From Lentimicrobiaceae bacterium (lineage in GTDB: Bacteria > Bacteroidota > Bacteroidia > Bacteroidales > JAGONC01), in the NCBI GenBank assembly GCA_030621075.1, contig JAUXII010000091.1, forward strand, positions 1-5,513: a DNA stretch of 5,513 nt. Direction: 5' to 3'. Below the pieces are notes generated by a model, which was not told the DNA's origin, made no database searches, and saw nothing but the letters and a program-made list of their open reading frames with translations. The position numbers and the translations under genes were made by a program. Positions within the stretch are counted from its first letter, which is position 1, and the number at the start of each line of letters is the position of its first letter. Positions 1 to 5,513 of the stretch are shown one piece after another.

Positions 1-147
1 TTAAATAGAAGAAAGGTTAAACAATGGGAACTCGCCCTACAGGCGAAAAAAGAGCTGAAAATTGAAGTGTTGAAAGTAAATTGTGATGTGCAGGAGATGT
101 GGGGGCTGAATGAAAAAAAGGAGAAGAAGGAGAAAAAGAAGAGCTAA
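1..147 (+). CDS. C-terminal fragment of an unrecognised protein with Lys/Glu-rich tail (5' end outside window)
   Basis: The first frame is open from base 1 to a TAA at 145-147, giving 48 residues with no start needed inside the window. The first 35 or so look like an ordinary charged amphipathic helix followed by a short strand (QWELALQAKKELKIEVLKV). The last residues are almost only Lys and Glu (EKKEKKEKKKS), as in disordered C-terminal tails. I do not recognise the family and assign no function. The frame overlaps the start of the next gene by 38 bases in a different frame, which would allow translational coupling if both are real. At this length an open frame could also arise by chance; the helix-like composition favours a real coding end. 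A one-base indel in the A7 run at 113-119 would instead join this frame to the next gene. Confidence 0.45.
   Translation, partial: LNRRKVKQWELALQAKKELKIEVLKVNCDVQEMWGLNEKKEKKEKKKS
92..96 (+). promoter_or_regulatory. Possible Shine-Dalgarno AGGAG for the 110 start
   Basis: AGGAG lies 13 bases before the ATG at 110, inside the upstream open frame. The spacing is longer than ideal. A G-run at 101-105 lies closer but is a poor match. It modestly supports ATG 110, which is also the only ATG in that frame before the middle of the protein. Confidence 0.25.
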
Positions 148-1066
148 TTTAATCCTTGGAGCCGTATTGTTTTTTATTATTATTCATCTGGCCAATGGAC
201 AGCGGGTTTACATATCCAGGCGCCATGGGAATATCTACAACCTTTTAGATGGTGTGTCAAAAAACATATACAACTATACTGTCATAGAAAAGGTAAGTTA
301 TTCATTTTCAGCAAGCCATTTCTTTGAATCAACAACCAATGGCACAACAAACTTATCGCAGTTTTTTATTCTTCATTTTTTCAATTATAGCATAAAAATC
401 AACCGAAATAATGCCCTGATACTTACACAAGGATTTGAGCACAAACTTGGATTTCTGTATATAGCAGACAGCATTTTTCAAAAACAGGATGACCTAAACG
501 AGTATACCTGCTATGCCTCTTTTCCTCTTAACCAATTCATAGATTTTAGTTTGAGAACATCGGCAAAAACAGCACTATTTAGTGCCTTTAATTACGGGGC
601 AGATACCGGCAATCTATCAAAACAAATGGCCACTGGATTTCTAACACCATTGATTTGTTTATTCAGTACCGGATTAAATGTCCGGAAAAAAAACCTGATC
701 TCAATAAATATTGGCTTGTCAAGTGTACGACTGAATTATATATCTGATAAAAGAGTTTACGCAAATTCCGAAACAAAATTATACTATGGCGTAAAGAGAG
801 GACAAAAATGCCTGTTTGAATATGGGTTAAGTACACATGTGTTGGTTGATAAAAAAATAACGGACAACATTTTTTTGAAATGTGACATTAAAGCCTTCAA
901 AAATTTCAATATGCCTTGCGATGTGGATATTAATAACACCGTGACTTACAAAACCAACAATCATTTTAAAACCAGCGTTGAAACAAGAATAAAATATGAT
1001 GAAAAAATGATGAAGACAGTTCAACTTAAAAATATGTTAACCATCGGGTTCTATTTTGATCCGTAA
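110..1066 (+). CDS. Exported DUF3078-like outer-membrane beta-barrel protein
   Basis: This 318-residue protein starts with a very basic n-region (KKRRRRRKRR, residues 2-11), a hydrophobic core (about 14-27) and a likely signal peptidase I site A28-N29-G30 before Gln31. The next in-frame Met is near residue 172, so ATG 110 is the only credible ATG start. The mature part is rich in alternating polar/hydrophobic strands. From about residue 158 it follows the order I know from the Bacteroidota DUF3078 family: an FNYG-type loop, a FLTP motif (177-180), paired strands, a YYGVKRGQK turn (225-233), an FEYGL strand, a DVDINN strand (271-276), an IKYDE hairpin (294-298) and a final strand ending IGFYF. 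The role of that family is not established; an outer-membrane location is inferred. It is oddly lacking in Trp and has five Cys in the mature chain (134, 183, 234, 258, 270). The N-terminal half is much less family-like, so it is at best a divergent member. Confidence 0.6.
   Translation: MKKRRRRRKRRANLILGAVLFFIIIHLANGQRVYISRRHGNIYNLLDGVSKNIYNYTVIEKVSYSFSASHFFESTTNGTTNLSQFFILHFFNYSIKINRNNALILTQGFEHKLGFLYIADSIFQKQDDLNEYTCYASFPLNQFIDFSLRTSAKTALFSAFNYGADTGNLSKQMATGFLTPLICLFSTGLNVRKKNLISINIGLSSVRLNYISDKRVYANSETKLYYGVKRGQKCLFEYGLSTHVLVDKKITDNIFLKCDIKAFKNFNMPCDVDINNTVTYKTNNHFKTSVETRIKYDEKMMKTVQLKNMLTIGFYFDP
112..143 (+). other. 32-base purine-only tract coding in two frames
   Basis: Every base from 112 to 143 is A or G, made of A-runs broken by AGG/AGA units, with an A7 run at 113-119. 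In the first frame it gives the Glu/Lys tail of the upstream fragment; in the second it gives the Arg/Lys n-region of the following signal peptide. The A7 run is a possible site of slippage or of a sequencing indel. Confidence 0.7.
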
Positions 1067-1073
1067 AAGATGG

Positions 1074-3503
1074 TCATTCATACTTAATTGAATCCACCGG
1101 GTTAGCTGAAGCAACCCTAAGGACATGAAAGCTGATTGTAATTATTCCAATTGCAAGAGCCAAAGTCCCTGCTATAGCAAACGAAACCCATTTTATTGTA
1201 TCATGGTAAATAAACGTATCATTGATCCATATGTCTAACCTCCACCATGAAAAAGGGACTGCAATAATAAATGCGAGTATAATGAGGGTAATAAATTCTT
1301 TGAATAATAACCAAACTACGTGACCCGTTGAAGCACCAAGTATCTTACGAATTCCTATTTCTTTTGTCCGTTGTTCTGCAATAAAAGAAGATAAGCCCAG
1401 CAAGCCAAGTAGCGCAATAAAAATAGTTAATATGGTAGCTATTCTGAAGATAATACCCAATTTTTCTTCAGCTTGATACATCTCATCCAGGCTTTGATCA
1501 AGGAATATATGGTCAAAGGGACGTTTAGCTCCAAAATCATTCCATTTCTCTTCAATAAAATCCACCGTAGCCCTCCTGTTTCCCTCTTTAATGCGAATTG
1601 ACAAGAAAAATCGAGGAACATCACTTATAAAAAGTATGATTGGTTCAATCCGGTTATGGAGTGAGCTAAAATTAAAATCCTTTACAACACCAATTACTTT
1701 CAACATTCTTCCTCCTGTACCATCAAGATCGAACCCGTAATGTATCTTTTTCCCGATTGGATTGTCCATCCATCCAAGCTCTTTAACACCTGCTTCATTG
1801 ATTATTACAGCCTCTTCCTGATCAGTACCCATATTCTTATCAAAGTTTCTCCCCTGCATAGTTTCCATTCCCATCACATCAATAAAATCATAATCGGTTT
1901 GAGCAAGGATCAATGCATTTTCTTTCATGCCTTCTTCTCCTTCTACATACATAACCTGTAACCAATTTATCCTTCCGGGCACTCCGGTTGAATTAGTTAC
2001 ACCTATAACAGTTGGATTTTTCAGCAATTCTTCTTTAAACGGTTCTACTTTGCTTCTGAAGGTACTATCCTGCAATTCAAGAACTACAACATTCTCTTTT
2101 CGGAATCCCAGGTCATTATTCTTCAAATAATCCAGTTGACTTTTTACAACGATGGTAGCAATGATCAAAACTATGGCAATAAAAAACTGAATAACAACCA
2201 ATGTTCTTCTTAACGAACCCTTCGACCTGCCACTCCCTCTTGCAGTTGATCCCCTAATAGCATTGACCGGTTGAAATGAAGACAAATAAAAGGCAGGATA
2301 ACTTCCTGAAACAAAACCAACAATAATTGCAATCCCTAATAAAACAATGAGTATTTCCGGTTGAGATAACAGGCCAAAACTCAATAATTTCCCTGAAAGA
2401 CTATTAAAATCAGGCAATAAAATATAGACCAAAACTATTGCAAGGACCATTGCAAGGAGTGACATCAGCGTAGATTCACTAAGAAACTGAGTGATTAGCT
2501 GCGAACGATTGGCACCAACAACTTTGCGCATTCCAACTTCCCTCGATCGCCTCGCTGACCTCGCAGTAGCCATATTCATATAATTTATTGCTGCAATCAG
2601 AATAATAAACAGAGCAACTGCCGAGAAAATATAAACATACGACATATTGCCGGAGGGCCTGTCAGCCCCAAGTTCTGACGAAAAATGCGTTTCACAAAGT
2701 GGAGTTGATAACAAATCGAAAGAGGCATTAAACGTATCGCCTATCTCTTTCATGTACTTATCATAAAAGACCGGGAACTTGTCATAAATACTTTGCATAC
2801 TTGAATTCTCATGAAGCAAAATATAGGTATAAACGCCAATATTCCAGAAACGTACTGGTTCCATGCTGTTAAATTCCTCAACGCCTGCTTCATGAGCCGT
2901 TGTAGCAGCAGAAAGAAGTGCATCGTACGATAAATGAGAATTAAGGGGCATATTTTCGATAACAGCAGTGATCTTATAACTGTTGCCACTGCCTGTATTC
3001 ATCATTTCACCCATGGGATTGCTGTCACCAAAATATTTTCTCGCTATCCTTTCAGTAATAACAATTGTAAACGGTTCAGTAAGTGCATTTTCAGCTGAGC
3101 CAAGAATAAACTTATGTGTAAACAGATCGAATATAGTTGAGTCGGCAAAATAGAATTCCTCTTCATATGATTCCTTCTCCTGGTAACGAATATGGGTATT
3201 CCCTGCGTTATACAAACGCACAAATGTTTCAACTTCAGGAAACTCAAGTTTAAATGCCGGTCCCATTGGTATAGGGACGATGGCAAATTTTTCATGTTTT
3301 CCGCCAATATGAAAATCTGCTTCAATGCGGTGAATCCGGCTATGCTTTTCATTATACCTGTCAAATGTTAATTCATCTTTAACAAACAGCAAAATGAAAA
3401 TAAAGGCAGCCAGTCCGACCGTTAAACCAATTATATTGATTGCAGCATAAAATTTATCCCTGTGGATAATACGCAATGTGGCTTTGCAATAATTCCAAAA
3501 CAT
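1074..3503 (-). CDS. ABC transporter permease, two-module FtsX/MacB type
   Basis: This is a full-length 809-residue inner-membrane permease built as a tandem pair of MacB-like modules. Module one has TM1 (about 19-41), a periplasmic MacB_PCD-like domain (about 42-289) and TM2-4 (about 290-310, 343-363, 381-401). Module two has TM5 (about 435-453), a second periplasmic domain (about 454-684) and TM6-8 (about 685-706, 733-753, 770-792). Coupling-helix motifs that should touch the ATPase follow TM2 (REVGMRKVVGA, 321-331) and TM6 (QRTKEIGIRKILGAS, 711-725). The C-terminus (NPVDSIKYE) is typical of Bacteroidota members. The start at 3503 lies 4 bases after the ATPase stop, with no clear Shine-Dalgarno, so translation is probably coupled. 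The family transmits ATP-driven motion to the periplasm for export or lipoprotein/peptide handling; the substrate here is unknown. It is paralogous to the partial permease at 4248-5513. Confidence 0.93.
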   Translation of the reverse strand: MFWNYCKATLRIIHRDKFYAAINIIGLTVGLAAFIFILLFVKDELTFDRYNEKHSRIHRIEADFHIGGKHEKFAIVPIPMGPAFKLEFPEVETFVRLYNAGNTHIRYQEKESYEEEFYFADSTIFDLFTHKFILGSAENALTEPFTIVITERIARKYFGDSNPMGEMMNTGSGNSYKITAVIENMPLNSHLSYDALLSAATTAHEAGVEEFNSMEPVRFWNIGVYTYILLHENSSMQSIYDKFPVFYDKYMKEIGDTFNASFDLLSTPLCETHFSSELGADRPSGNMSYVYIFSAVALFIILIAAINYMNMATARSARRSREVGMRKVVGANRSQLITQFLSESTLMSLLAMVLAIVLVYILLPDFNSLSGKLLSFGLLSQPEILIVLLGIAIIVGFVSGSYPAFYLSSFQPVNAIRGSTARGSGRSKGSLRRTLVVIQFFIAIVLIIATIVVKSQLDYLKNNDLGFRKENVVVLELQDSTFRSKVEPFKEELLKNPTVIGVTNSTGVPGRINWLQVMYVEGEEGMKENALILAQTDYDFIDVMGMETMQGRNFDKNMGTDQEEAVIINEAGVKELGWMDNPIGKKIHYGFDLDGTGGRMLKVIGVVKDFNFSSLHNRIEPIILFISDVPRFFLSIRIKEGNRRATVDFIEEKWNDFGAKRPFDHIFLDQSLDEMYQAEEKLGIIFRIATILTIFIALLGLLGLSSFIAEQRTKEIGIRKILGASTGHVVWLLFKEFITLIILAFIIAVPFSWWRLDIWINDTFIYHDTIKWVSFAIAGTLALAIGIITISFHVLRVASANPVDSIKYE

Positions 3504-3507
3504 AATT

Positions 3508-4194
3508 TTATAGGATATGTTCTTTGATGTTTTCTGTTATAATCTGGCCGTCAAACAACCTTACGATTCGTTGACTGTATTCGGCATCTCTTTGAGAGTG
3601 GGTGACGATAATCACCGTAGTACCATTTTTATGCAATTCTTCTATCAGGTTCATCACCTCTTCACCATGAGCAGAGTCGAGATTACCCGTTGGCTCATCA
3701 GCTAAAATAAGTTTAGGCTCGGCGACTATAGCCCTGGCTACAGCCACTCTTTGTTGCTGGCCACCGGATAGTTGCACAGGAAAATGTTTTTTTCGGTGTG
3801 TAATTTGCATTTGCTCTAACACATTCTCTACCCTTCTCTTCCTTTCTCTTGAGCCATAGCCCAAATAAATCAACGGCAATTCAATATTCTCAAAAACAGT
3901 GAGCTCGTCGATAAGGTTGAAATTCTGAAAAACAAAACCAATATTCTCTTTTCTCAGTCTCGCCTTTTGTTTTTCTGAAAACTTCGACACTTCCTGGTCA
4001 AGAAAATAATATTCTCCGGCTGTGTGATTATCTAATAGGCCAAGAATATTAAGAAGGGTAGATTTCCCACATCCAGAAGGGCCCATAATAGCAATAAACT
4101 CTCCCGGTTGCACGCTGAAAGAAATCTTATTAAGAGCAGTAGTTTCTACCTCATCTGTTCTGAAGATTTTTGTAAGGTTCTCAGTTTTTATCAT
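3508..4194 (-). CDS. ABC transporter ATP-binding protein, LolD/MacB family
   Basis: This 228-residue cytoplasmic ATPase, close to the usual length of stand-alone LolD-type subunits, has all the key motifs in order: Walker [10 protein letters not shown] (38-46), Q-loop Gln90 in FVFQNFNLI, signature [14 protein letters not shown] (142-155), Walker B LILADEP with catalytic Glu167, D-loop NLDS (171-174) and switch His199 in IVTHS. No key residue is missing, so it should be an active ATPase. A dimer is expected to power the permeases on either side. The ATG at 4194 gives the standard MIKTENLTK beginning. A 53-base gap (4195-4247) separates it from the upstream permease; I find no convincing promoter or terminator there, so all three genes are probably cotranscribed. 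The family also includes FtsE-like and bacteriocin/peptide exporters; the permease type points to MacB/LolCDE-like use. Confidence 0.95.
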   Translation of the reverse strand: MIKTENLTKIFRTDEVETTALNKISFSVQPGEFIAIMGPSGCGKSTLLNILGLLDNHTAGEYYFLDQEVSKFSEKQKARLRKENIGFVFQNFNLIDELTVFENIELPLIYLGYGSRERKRRVENVLEQMQITHRKKHFPVQLSGGQQQRVAVARAIVAEPKLILADEPTGNLDSAHGEEVMNLIEELHKNGTTVIIVTHSQRDAEYSQRIVRLFDGQIITENIKEHIL

Positions 4195-4247
4195 TATTAA
4201 TCCGTTTTAAAAATTAGACGATCTTATATGTATAAAGTTACACCAGC

Positions 4248-5513
4248 TTATTCGTGTTTCAATGTTTCAGAGGGCTTCATCCTGAATGACGACATTACTT
4301 TTAACGCGGTTATTGTCATGGCAATGGCATATGACATCAGGCCGGCTATTACAAAAACAAATAACTTTATCGGCACCTGAAATTCAAAATTTCGCAACCA
4401 GTAGTACATTAACAAAAAAGCAACCGGCCAGGCAATTATATTTGCAATTAATATTAACAAACTAAATTCTATAGAAAGGAGTTTGATTATCCGGAACAAA
4501 GAGGCACCCAAAACCATACGGATACCTATTTCTTTTGTCCGTTGATCCATCAAATAAGAAACAAGACCATAAAGGCCCAGGCTCGCAATAAATATGATCA
4601 AAAAAGTAAATATAGCCGCAAGCTTGCTTAAAATATATTCTTCTCTGTACATCTGTGCCAATTCTTCTGCATGAACTTTGTATTCAAATGGCCGTTGCGG
4701 TGAAAATTTCTCCCAGGCTTCATGAATTACATCGAGTGCTTTGTTGAATTGACCTGGCACATGCCTTATGGCCATATAAGCCGAATAATATTCTAAACTC
4801 TTCCGATTCTGTGGTATACTTAACACCAATGGCGTTATGCCGGCATGGAGCGAATTGACATGAAAATCCCTGAATACGCCAACCACATAATCAAGAGATG
4901 TCACATAAAGAATCTCAGGTGACATCAACAGCTCCGATTTAAAAGCATCATAATGCTGAACAACCGGTGTATGTTGGATCGGGAGTATAATGATATTCTC
5001 TTTGGTAAAACCAAGGTCCTTGTTTTGAAAAAATTGTAACTGTTGAAAAATAACTATTGTCGTCACCATAAGGATTATCGATATGCTAAACTGAGTAACA
5101 ACAAGGATTTTTCTGGCTTTCACTCCACTCCGGCTCTGCTCCAGCTCCCCTTTCAGAGCAGCAATGGGTTTAAACGATGAAAGATAAAATGCAGGATATA
5201 TCCCGGATAGTATCCCCGTAGCAAATGCAATAGCAAGCAACAGAAGCATTTTTACCGGCTCAAGGTAATAATTTGAAGATATGTTTTTCCCGGTGAAATC
5301 ATTAAAATAAGGTATGATGAACTCAACCAAAGCTAAAGCAATCAATAATCCCAGAATGCTTACAATAACAGATTCTGTTATAAACTGTACGGCTAATTGG
5401 CGACGGGTTGCCCCAACAACTTTCTTCATGCCTATTTCCCTGGCCCTTTTTCCGGCAATTGCTGTTGATAAGTTCATGAAATTGATTGTCGCGATAATAA
5501 GCATGAATATGGC
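4248..5513 (-). CDS. ABC transporter permease, FtsX/MacB type, N-terminus outside window, shortened second periplasmic domain
   Basis: The frame is open through the window edge: three codons (Ala-Ile-Phe) precede the Met at 5504, which lies inside a membrane segment, so that Met is not the real start. By alignment with the 809-residue paralogue, about 296 N-terminal residues (TM1, first periplasmic domain, start of TM2) are missing. Counting from Met 5504, I see the TM2 end (to about 12), coupling motif REIGMKKVVGATR (22-34), TM3 (about 45-66), TM4 (about 84-104), TM5 (about 132-152), a periplasmic part (about 153-293), TM6 (about 294-316), a second coupling motif QRTKEIGIRMVLGAS (321-335), TM7 (about 343-367) and TM8 (about 381-401). 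The C-terminus is KPSETLKHE. The second periplasmic region is about 95 residues shorter than in the paralogue, with no frameshift or stop. First visible gene of the probable operon; the substrate is unknown. Confidence 0.92.
   Translation of the reverse strand, partial: AIFMLIIATINFMNLSTAIAGKRAREIGMKKVVGATRRQLAVQFITESVIVSILGLLIALALVEFIIPYFNDFTGKNISSNYYLEPVKMLLLLAIAFATGILSGIYPAFYLSSFKPIAALKGELEQSRSGVKARKILVVTQFSISIILMVTTIVIFQQLQFFQNKDLGFTKENIIILPIQHTPVVQHYDAFKSELLMSPEILYVTSLDYVVGVFRDFHVNSLHAGITPLVLSIPQNRKSLEYYSAYMAIRHVPGQFNKALDVIHEAWEKFSPQRPFEYKVHAEELAQMYREEYILSKLAAIFTFLIIFIASLGLYGLVSYLMDQRTKEIGIRMVLGASLFRIIKLLSIEFSLLILIANIIAWPVAFLLMYYWLRNFEFQVPIKLFVFVIAGLMSYAIAMTITALKVMSSFRMKPSETLKHE
4884..4898 (-). 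other. Join point of an apparent in-frame 95-residue deletion in the permease
   Basis: Residues 202-207 of the partial permease (TSLDYV, counted from Met 5504) bridge the point where the paralogue carries about 95 extra residues (its residues about 506-600). Upstream, the distance from the LGF motif to the VT pair is 35 residues in both proteins. Downstream, VGVFRDF pairs with VGVVKDF. The reading frame is intact. A 7-base direct repeat CACATAA (4884-4890 and 4902-4908) sits at the spot, but this may be chance. Confidence 0.6.

Noticed and set aside
827..1024. Minus-strand open frame of 65 codons within the barrel gene
   Set aside because: It is a shadow of the plus-strand gene with no independent support, and it does not continue the permease operon.
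1040..1074. Imperfect inverted repeat ACCATC ... GATGGT around the convergent stops, with a small CGG/CCG inner pairing, as a shared terminator
   Set aside because: The stem is only 6 base pairs with a loop of more than 20 bases or an uneven bulge, and no T-run follows on either strand.
1354..1373. Exact 20-base match between 1354-1373 and 4525-4544
   Set aside because: It encodes the conserved QRTKEIG coupling motif in both permeases, so paralogy and strong constraint explain it; it is not a mobile or recombination repeat.
1740..2130. Plus-strand open frames of 67-73 codons inside the full-length permease
   Set aside because: They lie antisense to a clearly coding, motif-rich gene and have no recognisable protein features or ribosome binding sites.
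2750..3364. Minus-strand open frames of 79 and 106 codons overlapping the permease in another frame
   Set aside because: The permease frame carries the family motifs throughout; these are out-of-frame shadows.
4195..4247. Promoter for the ATPase in the 53-base gap (a TAATTTTT stretch on the minus strand resembles the Bacteroides -7 element TAnnTTTG)
   Set aside because: The final G is missing, no TTTG-like -33 element sits at the right spacing, and the match lies too close to the ATG; A+T-rich sequence gives such matches by chance.
5502..5504. ATG as the start of the right-hand permease
   Set aside because: The frame continues open to the window edge and the Met sits inside TM2 by alignment with the paralogue, so the gene is cut by the window rather than starting here.

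Overview
The window looks like a piece of a Bacteroidota chromosome. The A+T-rich base composition, the lack of strong Shine-Dalgarno sites before the minus-strand genes, the large two-module FtsX/MacB-type permeases and a DUF3078-like outer-membrane barrel all fit that phylum. The genus cannot be read from the sequence. I see no RNA genes, CRISPR array, insertion sequence, integrase or attachment site, and no intergenic gap is longer than 53 bases.

Layout on the plus strand, left end: bases 1-147 are an open frame that enters from outside the window and ends in a Lys/Glu-rich tail. A 318-residue exported protein (110-1066) follows, with its start inside that frame. Its C-terminal half reads like the Bacteroidota DUF3078-type beta-barrel family. 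It ends 7 bases before the stop of the convergent minus-strand gene.

Layout on the minus strand, right to left in transcription order: a permease cut by the window edge (5513-4248), an ABC ATPase of the LolD/MacB type (4194-3508), and a full-length 809-residue permease (3503-1074). All three point the same way with gaps of 53 and 4 bases, so they are probably one operon. The order permease-ATPase-permease recalls lolC-lolD-lolE. Here, however, the complete permease is a tandem fusion of two MacB-like modules with eight predicted membrane segments, so one chain could act as a pseudo-dimer on an ATPase dimer. The system should use cytoplasmic ATP to drive movements of a periplasmic domain (mechanotransmission), for export or for handling an envelope substrate. 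The substrate cannot be read. No MacA/HlyD-type adaptor or TolC-type channel lies inside the window.

The most notable point is a clean difference between the two permeases. The right-hand one lacks about 95 residues of its second periplasmic domain, in frame, while aligning without large gaps on both sides. The second is the 32-base purine-only tract at 112-143, which in two frames codes for the acidic/basic tail of the upstream protein and the Arg-rich start of the next signal peptide. Apart from these, the window is ordinary envelope-transport territory, and I do not see a convincing new system.
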